Below, one piece after another: positions 24,357 to 31,352 of a stretch of DNA of 33,467 bases. The stretch covers positions 1 through 33,467 of the forward strand of contig NZ_JASCOR010000033.1 in the NCBI RefSeq assembly GCF_029959445.1. The letters are read 5' to 3'. The stretch is from Stenotrophomonas sp. PS02298 (GTDB taxonomy: Bacteria > Pseudomonadota > Gammaproteobacteria > Xanthomonadales > Xanthomonadaceae). The position numbers were made by a program, and so were the translations under genes. Positions within the stretch are counted from its first letter, which is position 1; each line of letters begins with the position of its first letter. The notes under the pieces were generated by a model, which worked only from the letters and a program-made list of their open reading frames with translations, made no database searches and was not told the DNA's origin.

Positions 24357-25334
24357 ATGCGCATCCTCCCCCGACACCGTATCGCCGCCGCCTTGCTGAT
24401 CCTCGCCGTCAGTTGCGCCGCGCAGGCGCGCAGCACGCATGTCGTGCAGCAGCAGGTTGCCGGTGTCTATCACCAGCAGATCGGCGAGTTGCAGGTCACC
24501 GCCTTGTTTGACGGCACGGTGGCATTGGGTCGGCAGGAGCTGGTCGGCATTGATCCCGGCGCGGTCACCCGCCTGCTGGAGCATGGCTATGTACCGGAGG
24601 ATGGCAAAGGCCTGCAGACCGCGGTCAACGCCTATCTGGTGCAGCGCGGCGACCACCTGAGTTTGATCGATACCGGCACTGCACAATGCTTCGGCGCTGA
24701 TATCGGCCTGGGCCAGGTGCTGGGCAACCTGCGTGCCGCCGGCTACGACCCGGCCGATGTCGATGACGTGCTGCTGACCCACGCCCATCCGGACCATATG
24801 TGCGGCCTGCTGGATGCACAGGGCAAGCCGGCCTTCCCGAAAGCCACGGTATGGCTGTCGCAGGCCGATGCCGCCTATTGGCTCGATCCGGCCAGCGAAG
24901 CCACTGCCCCGCAGCCGCTGCGGTTCGCGTTTGGCCTGGCCCGCACAGCGGTGGCGCCTTATGTGGCCGCCGGCAAGTTGCACCGGTTCGGTCAGGGTGA
25001 GCCCCTGCCGGCAGGGATCGCCGCACTGGACAGCCACGGCCATACCCCCGGCCATGTCTCGTACCTGCTTGAGGGTGGCAGCGGCCAACAGCTGCTGGTG
25101 TGGGGCGACATCGTGCATTTCCATGCGGTGCAGTTCGCCCGCCCGGATGCCGCCTTCGAGGCCGACAGCGACCGCACCGCCGCCATCGCCAGCCGCCGCC
25201 GACTGATGGCCGAAGCATCCGACCAGGGTTGGTGGGTGGCCGGCGCGCACCTGCCGTTCCCGGGGCTGGGGCATGTGCGTCGCGCCGGTGAGGCATTTGC
25301 GTGGGTGCCGGCTGAGTTCTCGCCGTTGAAGTGA
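24357..25334 (+). CDS. Exported MBL-fold hydrolase, methyl parathion hydrolase-like
   Basis: A 325-residue metallo-beta-lactamase-fold hydrolase with a signal peptide (IAAALLILAVSCAAQA). It matches the methyl-parathion-hydrolase group across its length: LFDGTVALGRQEL, TAVNAYLVQRGDHLSLIDTG, the zinc motif THAHPDH with His142, His144, Asp146 and His147, SHGHTPGHVSYLL, WGDIVHFHAVQF with Asp251, and GAHLPFPGLGH with His298. The spacing between Asp251 and His298 fits the family ligands. Related proteins act on lactones, esters or phosphotriesters; the native substrate here is unknown and could be an acyl-homoserine lactone. ATG 24357 has AGGA seven bases upstream. An AraC-type regulator gene precedes it. 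Confidence 0.88.
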   Translation: MRILPRHRIAAALLILAVSCAAQARSTHVVQQQVAGVYHQQIGELQVTALFDGTVALGRQELVGIDPGAVTRLLEHGYVPEDGKGLQTAVNAYLVQRGDHLSLIDTGTAQCFGADIGLGQVLGNLRAAGYDPADVDDVLLTHAHPDHMCGLLDAQGKPAFPKATVWLSQADAAYWLDPASEATAPQPLRFAFGLARTAVAPYVAAGKLHRFGQGEPLPAGIAALDSHGHTPGHVSYLLEGGSGQQLLVWGDIVHFHAVQFARPDAAFEADSDRTAAIASRRRLMAEASDQGWWVAGAHLPFPGLGHVRRAGEAFAWVPAEFSPLK

Positions 25335-25335
25335 G

Positions 25336-25406
25336 GCTGTTGCTGTTGCCGTTGCCGTTGCCGTTGCTGTTGCCGTTGCCGTTGCTGTTGCCGTTGCTGT
25401 TGCTGT
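25336..25406. repeat. Hexanucleotide tandem repeat (GTTGCY)n
   Basis: About twelve copies of a six-base unit, GTTGCC or GTTGCT, run from just after the hydrolase stop codon to 25406. Such short tandem tracts mutate by slippage and may vary in copy number among strains. It lies 3' of the gene, so an effect on expression is doubtful. Confidence 0.9.
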
Positions 25407-25432
25407 CCCCTCTCCCGTTTACGGGAGAGGGG
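25407..25432. repeat. Perfect hairpin palindrome, REP-like
   Basis: CCCCTCTCCCG and CGGGAGAGGGG form an 11-bp perfect stem with the loop TTTA, followed by GTAGGGGTGAGGG. This type of CCCTCTCCC palindrome is widely dispersed in bacterial intergenic regions. It starts directly at the end of the hexamer tract. Confidence 0.8.
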
Positions 25433-25488
25433 TAGGGGTGAGGGAAGCTCTTGCTCTGGCCTTTGCTCCCGCAACAACCAAAAAACAA

Positions 25489-25515
25489 AAACGCCGCCCT
25501 GACAAGGCGGCGTTT
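25489..25515. terminator. Bidirectional Rho-independent terminator
   Basis: AAACGCCGCC (25489-25498) pairs with GGCGGCGTTT (25506-25515) around a 7-base loop. On the minus strand the stem is followed by a T-rich run (the complement of the A-rich stretch 25478-25491), ideal for ending the engB transcript. The plus-strand side is followed by GTTTGTTG, weaker but usable for the hydrolase transcript. Confidence 0.85.
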
Positions 25516-25541
25516 GTTGTGCGGTGGATACTGACAGACCA

Positions 25542-25615
25542 TCAGCTTCGCGGCTTACGCCGCTCCCACAAGCCAGACATTTTCAGCTTCGCGGCTTACG
25601 CCGCTCCTACAAGCC

Positions 25616-25631
<16 letters not shown>
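25542..25631 (-). repeat. Three REP-type palindromes (SMAG-like)
   Basis: A 33-base unit occurs at 25542-25574 and 25583-25615 with one base different, and a third partial copy follows at 25616-25631. On the minus strand the middle unit reads GTAGGAGCGGCGTAAGCCGC, a palindromic REP with a GTAG head; the others have GTGG. Spacing between the full copies is 41 bp. The third copy overlaps the last codons of engB. Confidence 0.88.
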
Positions 25632-26257
<626 letters not shown>

Positions 26258-26345
26258 GGGCATAGGATCGCATGTTGCGACGCCGCGCGTCGGCCTGGCC
26301 GCTGTCCCGGGACCACCGACCCGGCCGATTTTGCTGCACTGCTGC

Positions 26346-26375
26346 GTTGACCGTGCCGCAAAACGCCGTTGATAA
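26346..26375 (+). promoter_or_regulatory. Sigma70-type promoter of the cytochrome c4 gene
   Basis: TTGACC (26346-26351) and GATAAT (26370-26375) are separated by 18 bases. The predicted start near 26382 leaves a leader of about 50 bases that ends in GGAG before the ATG at 26431. This is the best canonical promoter seen in the window. Confidence 0.65.
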
Positions 26376-26430
26376 TCCGGGCGATGCCGGCGGAAAGCCC
26401 CGCCCGGCCCGGTCCACACGGAGCTTCAGC

Positions 26431-27216
26431 ATGCGCCATGCTCGTGTTCTTGCCGTTGCAGCACTGGTAGTCCCCGTAATTGCCGCCGTCGCCTTTGCCC
26501 AGAGCTCGGTCATCGCCGTGCCGGACAATGCGCCGGTACAGACCGCTTCGCTGGAAATCGACTTCAGCAAGACCAAACCCGGTGATGCCAAGGCCGGCGA
26601 GGCCAAAGCGTCCACCTGTGCGGCCTGCCACGGCGCCGACGGCAACTCCGCCGTGGAGATCTACCCGCGCCTGGCCGGGCAGAGCGAGCGCTATATCGCC
26701 AAGGAAACAGCCCTGATCGCCAGTGGCCAGCGCACCGAAGGCGCAGTCGCCGCGATGCTGCCGTTCGTGCAGGGGCTTACCCCGCAGGACATGCGCGATA
26801 TCGGCGCCTTCTTCGCTACCCAGAAGTCCGGTGCCGGTGTGGCCGATGACGCCGTGGTCAGCGACGGCCCGTACCAGGGGATGAAGTTCTTCGAAGTCGG
26901 CCAGAAGCTTTACCGCGGTGGCGACGCCAGCCGCAACATCCCGGCCTGCATCGCCTGCCATGGTCCGACCGGCGCTGGTAACCCGGGCCCAGCCTATCCG
27001 CATATCGGCGGCCAACATGCCGGCTACGTCGCGCAACGTCTGCAGCGCTACCAGTCTGGTCAGACCGGCGAAGCGGATGCCGCACAGTTCAAGATCATGG
27101 CCCAGATCAGCCACGCGCTGACCGGACAGGAGATCCAGGCGCTAGCCAGTTACGTCCAAGGCCTGCATGATCGAGCCAACGATGCCGCGGTAGCCGCCGC
27201 CGCCGCGCAACCCTGA
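26431..27216 (+). CDS. Cytochrome c4-type dihaem protein
   Basis: A 261-residue exported protein with a signal peptide ending AFAQS and two c-type cytochrome domains. Haem-binding CxxCH motifs are CAACH (63-67) and CIACH (173-177). Likely axial Met ligands are Met109 in AAMLPF and the Met in KIMAQISHAL. Cytochrome c4 carries electrons in the periplasm to terminal oxidases. The C-terminus is a short Ala-rich tail. GGAG lies eight bases before the ATG. The order engB / cytochrome c4 / dsbA / endonuclease is conserved in related bacteria. A terminator follows at 27262. Confidence 0.94.
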   Translation: MRHARVLAVAALVVPVIAAVAFAQSSVIAVPDNAPVQTASLEIDFSKTKPGDAKAGEAKASTCAACHGADGNSAVEIYPRLAGQSERYIAKETALIASGQRTEGAVAAMLPFVQGLTPQDMRDIGAFFATQKSGAGVADDAVVSDGPYQGMKFFEVGQKLYRGGDASRNIPACIACHGPTGAGNPGPAYPHIGGQHAGYVAQRLQRYQSGQTGEADAAQFKIMAQISHALTGQEIQALASYVQGLHDRANDAAVAAAAAQP

Positions 27217-27261
27217 TACCCGCCGGTCGCTCCGGCGACCCGGCAACTGCCTCACGCAGAT

Positions 27262-27291
27262 ACGCCGGCCGCAAGGTCGGCGTCTGTTTTT
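27262..27291 (+). terminator. Rho-independent terminator after cytochrome c4
   Basis: ACGCCGGCC (27262-27270) pairs with GGTCGGCGT (27275-27283) with one G-T pair, closed by a GCAA tetraloop and followed by CTGTTTTT. It separates cytochrome c4 from the first dsbA-like gene. Confidence 0.8.
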
Positions 27292-27310
27292 CCAACGGAG
27301 ACTCCCCACG

Positions 27311-27958
27311 ATGAAGTTGTTCCCCCGACTGTTGCTGATGCTGCTGGCAATAGCCCCGCTCTCGGCCTGCGCCGCCCCCCCTAACGCGCTGGTCGAAGGC
27401 GATGACTATGAACTCATCGCCGAGCCGGGCCCGTTTGCACCGCTCGCCGGCAAGATCGAAGTGGTCGAGGTGTTTGGTTACACCTGCCCGCACTGCGCCC
27501 ACTTCGAGCCGCAGTTGGAGGCATGGGTGGCCAAGCAGCCTGCCGACGTGCGTTTCACCCCTGTGCCGGCGGCGTTTGGCGGTTACTGGGATTCCTACGC
27601 GCGCGCCTTCTATGCCGCCGAACAGGTCGGCGTACGCCAGCGCAGCCATGCCGACGTGTTCAAGGCGCTGCATGTGCAGGGCAGCCTGCCAGCACAGAAT
27701 GTCACGCCCGACGAACTGGCAACCTTCTATGCCCAGTACGACGTGCAACCACAGCGCTTTGTCGAAGCGCTGCGCAGCCAGCAGGTGGATGACAAGGTCA
27801 AGTCCGCCCGCGCCTTCGCCATGCGGACCAAGGTCAGCGGCACACCGATGCTGGTCGTCAACGGCAAGTACCTGGTCAAGGGCAAGACGTTCGACGACAC
27901 CCTGCGCATCGCCAGTGCCCTGGTGGCCCGCGAACGCACTGGCTCCAGCCGCCGCTGA
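27311..27958 (+). CDS. dsbA: DsbA-type thiol:disulfide oxidoreductase, CPHC active site
   Basis: A 215-residue periplasmic oxidoreductase that puts disulfide bonds into exported proteins. The thioredoxin-fold active site is CPHC (59-62) in FGYTCPHCAHF, and the cis-proline loop is SGTPMLVVNGKY. The N-terminus ends LSAC at residue 20, which fits a lipobox, so it may be membrane-anchored; cleavage after ACA is the alternative. GGAG precedes the ATG. A second DsbA-like gene follows after 131 bp and shares the segment FAAFGG.W..YARAFYAAE with small changes, so the two look like a tandem duplication. Confidence 0.92.
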   Translation: MKLFPRLLLMLLAIAPLSACAAPPNALVEGDDYELIAEPGPFAPLAGKIEVVEVFGYTCPHCAHFEPQLEAWVAKQPADVRFTPVPAAFGGYWDSYARAFYAAEQVGVRQRSHADVFKALHVQGSLPAQNVTPDELATFYAQYDVQPQRFVEALRSQQVDDKVKSARAFAMRTKVSGTPMLVVNGKYLVKGKTFDDTLRIASALVARERTGSSRR

Positions 27959-28089
27959 AACCTCCGCTGAAGCCCGGCTGAGCCGGGTCACCTGTTCAGC
28001 CGAATACGCACATAATGCGTCCCTGCGCGCGCCGGTTGCAGTCGCACTGTCCCGGCGCCCCAAACACACCCTGCTGGAGATCCCTCCCG

Positions 28090-28908
28090 ATGAAGATCCG
28101 CTTCGCCCTGGCCCTGACTGCCCTGTTGCCGCTGATGGTTGCCTGCAAAGCCCAGGACGGCACTGCTGATACCACCGCTCCGGCAGCCCCGGCCGCAACC
28201 GAGGCCGCTCCGGCAGCCGCCACCCCGGCCCCGGCCGCTGAAGGTGCAAGCCCTGAAGCTGCTGCTGCCCCGGCTGCCACCGACGCCGCTCCGGCAGCCC
28301 CGGTCCCGGCGCAGGCCCGCCTGGTCGGCCCGGAGCCGGTTGCCGGCACCGACTTTGTCGCCATCGAAGGTGGCCAGCCGTTCCAGCCGGCCACCGGCAA
28401 GGTCGAAGTCACCGAGATCTTCGGCTACGTCTGCCCCGCCTGCGCCCGCTTCCAGCCGCTGATCAGCTCGTGGAAGGCTGGCCTGCCCTCGGACGTGAAC
28501 TTCGTCTACGTACCGGCCGCCTTTGGCGGCACCTGGGACAACTACGCACGTGCCTTCTACGCCGCCGAAACCCTGGGCGTGCAGGAAAAGACCCACGACG
28601 CGCTGTACTCGGCCATCCACATCGAGCAGACCCTGAAGGGCGAGCGCGGCACCGATTCGGTGCAGGACATTGCCAACTTCTACGGCAAGTACGGCGTCGA
28701 CCCCAAGACCTTCGCCGACACCATGGGCAGCTTCGGCGTCGCCGCCAAGGTCAACCGCGGCAAGCAGTTCGCCCAGCGCAGCAAGATCACCGGTACCCCG
28801 TCGCTGATCATCAACGGCAAGTACCTGGTCAAGGGCAAGGGCTATGAAGACATGCTTCGCATTGCCGACCACCTGATCGCGCGCGAACGCGCTGCCAACG
28901 CCAAGTGA
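28090..28908 (+). CDS. DsbA-like lipoprotein with CPAC active site and Ala/Pro linker
   Basis: A 272-residue paralogue of the preceding DsbA. The lipobox LMVAC puts the lipidated Cys at 19. Residues 28-75 are an Ala/Pro/Thr-rich linker that would hold the domain off the membrane. The thioredoxin fold follows, with active site CPAC (115-118) in FGYVCPACARF and cis-proline loop TGTPSLIINGKYLVKGKGY. Ala replaces the His of CPHC; this residue tunes redox potential in DsbA proteins, so a different redox role or substrate set is likely. GGAG lies 11 bases upstream. Confidence 0.9.
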   Translation: MKIRFALALTALLPLMVACKAQDGTADTTAPAAPAATEAAPAAATPAPAAEGASPEAAAAPAATDAAPAAPVPAQARLVGPEPVAGTDFVAIEGGQPFQPATGKVEVTEIFGYVCPACARFQPLISSWKAGLPSDVNFVYVPAAFGGTWDNYARAFYAAETLGVQEKTHDALYSAIHIEQTLKGERGTDSVQDIANFYGKYGVDPKTFADTMGSFGVAAKVNRGKQFAQRSKITGTPSLIINGKYLVKGKGYEDMLRIADHLIARERAANAK

Positions 28909-28912
28909 GGTA

Positions 28913-28940
28913 TCAAGGGCCTCGGTGACGAGGCCCTTGA
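28913..28940 (+). terminator. Strong hairpin after the second DsbA gene, terminator-like
   Basis: TCAAGGGCCTCG pairs perfectly with CGAGGCCCTTGA over 12 bp with a GTGA tetraloop, four bases after the stop codon. No T-run follows, so it may protect the mRNA end or attenuate rather than terminate; the endonuclease gene starts only 12 bases later. Confidence 0.6.
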
Positions 28941-28952
28941 GTTCAACCCGTT

Positions 28953-29717
28953 GTGAAATCCCCTACCCAGACATTGCGATTGCTGACCGCCAACATCCAG
29001 GCCGGTTCCAGCACCCGCCGCTACAGCGACTATGTGACCCGCAGCTGGTCACATGCGCTGCCTGCCGGACAGAAGCGCTCCAGCCTGGACGCGATCGCCA
29101 AGCTGGCCAGCGGCCGCGACATCGTCGGCCTGCAGGAGGCCGACCCGGGCAGCCTGCGCTCGGGCTTCACCAACCAGACCCATTACCTGGCCGAACGCGC
29201 GGGCTTCAACTATTGGGCGCACCAGCCCAACCGCCGCATGGGCGGCGTCGCCTCCAGCGCCAATGGCCTGCTGAGCCGGCTTGAGCCGGTGGAAGTTCAG
29301 GACCACGCCCTGCCCGGCCGCATCGGTGGCCGCGGCCTGCTGGTCGCCCGCTATGGCGATGGCGACGAAGGCCTGACCGTGGCGGTGGCGCATCTATCGC
29401 TGGGTACCGGCTCGCGCCTGTCGCAGTTGGACTTCATTTCCGATGTGCTGGCGGATCATCCCAACGCGGTATTGATGGGTGACTTCAACTGCAAGGCGGA
29501 TCGCCCGGAGATGCGCGTGCTGTACCACAAGACCCGGCTGCAACCGCCGAGCTGCCTGGTACCGACCTTCCCCAGCTGGGGTCCGGACCGCGCCATCGAC
29601 CACATCCTGATTTCCGACAGCCTGAAGATGATCGACACCCGCGCCGTTCCCGCCGCGCACTCGGATCACCTGGCCGTGGAAATGGAAGTGGAAGTCCCTG
29701 CCAACAGCCTGCGCTGA
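28953..29717 (+). CDS. Endonuclease/exonuclease/phosphatase (EEP) family protein
   Basis: A 254-residue metal-dependent phosphohydrolase. EEP motifs in order are LRLLTANIQAG, LQEADPG with the catalytic Glu, VAVAHLSLG, MGDFNCKA, DHILIS and HSDHLAVEME. No signal peptide is visible. It starts at a GTG (28953). The fold covers DNA-repair nucleases and phosphodiesterases; no closer identity is claimed. Its position after cytochrome c4 and dsbA is a conserved arrangement. It converges on rhtA with 8 bp between the genes. Confidence 0.86.
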   Translation: MKSPTQTLRLLTANIQAGSSTRRYSDYVTRSWSHALPAGQKRSSLDAIAKLASGRDIVGLQEADPGSLRSGFTNQTHYLAERAGFNYWAHQPNRRMGGVASSANGLLSRLEPVEVQDHALPGRIGGRGLLVARYGDGDEGLTVAVAHLSLGTGSRLSQLDFISDVLADHPNAVLMGDFNCKADRPEMRVLYHKTRLQPPSCLVPTFPSWGPDRAIDHILISDSLKMIDTRAVPAAHSDHLAVEMEVEVPANSLR

Positions 29718-29725
29718 GCGCCGCT

Positions 29726-30601
29726 TCAGCCAGCCATCGCCGCCGGCGGTGGTCGCCGCCGCGCAGTCAAGGTACTGCCCGCCGAGGCCAACACCGTACA
29801 GCCGATCGCCAGCCACTGCAGGCCGGTCAGGTGCTCGTGCAGCAACAGCAATGCCCACAGCGCCGCCACGGCCGGCTCCATGCTGATCAGGATGCCGAAG
29901 GTTTCCTTGGGCAGGCGCTTGAGCGCCATCATTTCCAGCGACATCGGAATGGCGCTGGACACCACCGCCACCACGAAACCGGCCAGCAGGATCTTGGGCT
30001 CCAGCAGCGCCATGCCGGCATGCGCAACGCCCACCGGCACCACCACCAGCGATGCAGCCAGCAAGCCCAATGACACGCTGTGGCCCGCATGCAGATGCCC
30101 GGCACGCTTGCCGAAGATGATGTACAGCGCCCAGCACAGCGCGGCACCCAGGGCGTACAGCACGCCGATTGGATCCAAGGCCTGGCCACCATCGAGTGGC
30201 AACAGCAGCACCAGCCCAACCAGCGCACACCCGACCCAGACGAAATCAATCGGCCGCCGCGAGGAGAACATCGCCACCGCCAGCGGACCGGTGAACTCGA
30301 TGGCAACGGCAATCCCGAACGGGATCGTACGCAGCGCCATGTAGAACAGCAGGTTCATCAGCCCCAGCGTCAACCCGTAGCGCAGGATCGCCGCGCCATC
30401 GGCGCGACTGGTATGCCAGCGCCATGGCCGCCACAGCAGCAACAGGAACAGCGCCGAAAAACCCACGCGCAACGCGCTGGTGCCTTGCGCGCCAATGATG
30501 GGAAACAGGTTTTTGGCGTAGGACGTGCCGATCGACAACGAGGTCACCGAGCCCAGCACCGCCAGCACCGGCAACAGCGATGCGAATCGGGAATTTTGCA
30601 T
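29726..30601 (-). CDS. rhtA: Threonine/homoserine exporter RhtA-like, EamA family
   Basis: A 291-residue inner-membrane transporter with about ten hydrophobic helices in two EamA repeats. The match to RhtA runs through GIAVAIEFTGPLAVAMFSSRRPIDFVWV, ALCWALYIIFGKRAG and SLEMMALKRLPKETFGILISMEPAVAA. RhtA exports homoserine and threonine out of the cytosol. ATG 30601 is preceded by TACACT at six bases. The exbD-like gene lies upstream on the same strand, 162 bp away. Confidence 0.9.
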   Translation of the reverse strand: MQNSRFASLLPVLAVLGSVTSLSIGTSYAKNLFPIIGAQGTSALRVGFSALFLLLLWRPWRWHTSRADGAAILRYGLTLGLMNLLFYMALRTIPFGIAVAIEFTGPLAVAMFSSRRPIDFVWVGCALVGLVLLLPLDGGQALDPIGVLYALGAALCWALYIIFGKRAGHLHAGHSVSLGLLAASLVVVPVGVAHAGMALLEPKILLAGFVVAVVSSAIPMSLEMMALKRLPKETFGILISMEPAVAALWALLLLHEHLTGLQWLAIGCTVLASAGSTLTARRRPPPAAMAG

Positions 30602-30607
30602 GCCGCT

Positions 30608-30613
30608 AGTGTA
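30608..30613 (-). promoter_or_regulatory. Putative -10 (TACACT) of a leaderless rhtA transcript
   Basis: On the minus strand TACACT ends six bases before the rhtA ATG, and no Shine-Dalgarno sequence is visible. It is the same hexamer and distance as at the VIT transporter gene (22709). Confidence 0.45.
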
Positions 30614-30713
30614 TTCGGCCGCTGCTGCAAACGCTTGGGCGAAATGGCGATGGGCGGCAGATCCGATGATGTCGCCGGACCTGCGTGGCGGTGCGGCCAC
30701 CATCACCGCGCGA

Positions 30714-30749
30714 CAGGCATCAACCTTCACATCGGCTGGTTGATGCCTG
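30714..30749. repeat. 12-bp inverted repeat between exbD and rhtA
   Basis: CAGGCATCAACC (30714-30725) and GGTTGATGCCTG (30738-30749) pair perfectly around a 12-base loop, 14 bases past the exbD stop. No T-run follows on the minus strand, so it is a possible 3' hairpin or operator rather than a classical terminator. Confidence 0.65.
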
Positions 30750-30763
30750 CCATGCGCGGCACG

Positions 30764-31174
30764 CTACTGGATGAAGGCAATACGCTGCATGTGCGTGTTG
30801 TTGGCCGCCGCCAACACCTTGGCCATCACCTGGTACTGCGCATCCGGCGAGGCATCGATGCGCAACTCGGGCTGGTTGCCCTCATGCAGATCGGCCTGTG
30901 CCTGCAGCCGCGCCTGCAAATCGCCTATCGCCAGCAACTCGCCGTTCCAGAAGAGCTGGTCGGATGCATCCACCCGCAACTCGATAGGCGGTGGCGGTTC
31001 GACACGCTGTACGATCTTGTCGGTTCGTTGTGGCAGATCCACCGGGATCGGTACCGCCACCATCGGCGCGGTCACGATGAAGATGATCAACAACACCAAC
31101 ATCACGTCGACCAATGGGGTCACGTTGATATCGGCCAGTGGACGCCCGCTATTGCCTGCTGCACTGAATGCCAT
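30764..31174 (-). CDS. exbD: ExbD/TolR-family biopolymer transport protein
   Basis: A 136-residue inner-membrane protein with one N-terminal helix (about 21-41) and a periplasmic domain. The signature [19 protein letters not shown] holds Asp23, the residue that carries protons in ExbD/TolR. In known systems ExbD works with ExbB to energise TonB-dependent outer-membrane receptors. No exbB, tonB or tolQ gene is present beside it, so the partner must be encoded elsewhere. GGGGGA precedes the ATG. It is divergent from slt. Confidence 0.9.
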   Translation of the reverse strand: MAFSAAGNSGRPLADINVTPLVDVMLVLLIIFIVTAPMVAVPIPVDLPQRTDKIVQRVEPPPPIELRVDASDQLFWNGELLAIGDLQARLQAQADLHEGNQPELRIDASPDAQYQVMAKVLAAANNTHMQRIAFIQ

Positions 31175-31340
31175 TCCAGTTCCCCCAGGGCGAGGCCGGC
31201 TGCCTCGCCACCGAAGCTACGCCTGCTTCCAGGGGTTTCCAGCAATGCCGCGGTTTCTGTTCAGCTTCCGTTTGCGCGGCAGCGACGCGCTTGTTCATGT
31301 GCGGGTTGGGCTGCTGCTCTGCCGTTGACGCTGCGGCCGT

Positions 31341-31346
31341 TATCCT
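31341..31346 (+). promoter_or_regulatory. Putative -10 (TATCCT) of a leaderless slt transcript
   Basis: TATCCT ends six bases before the slt ATG at 31353, with no Shine-Dalgarno sequence. TTGACG at 31325 is too close to serve as its -35 box. Confidence 0.4.
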
Positions 31347-31352
31347 TCCGCC

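Noticed and set aside
27217-27261. A GC-rich imperfect hairpin directly after the cytochrome c4 stop
   Set aside because: Pairing needs an extra bulged base and it has no T-run; the hairpin at 27262-27291 is the better terminator.
31325-31346. TTGACG ... TATCCT as a canonical promoter for slt
   Set aside because: Only ten bases separate the boxes, far below the 16-18 needed, so only the -10 was kept.
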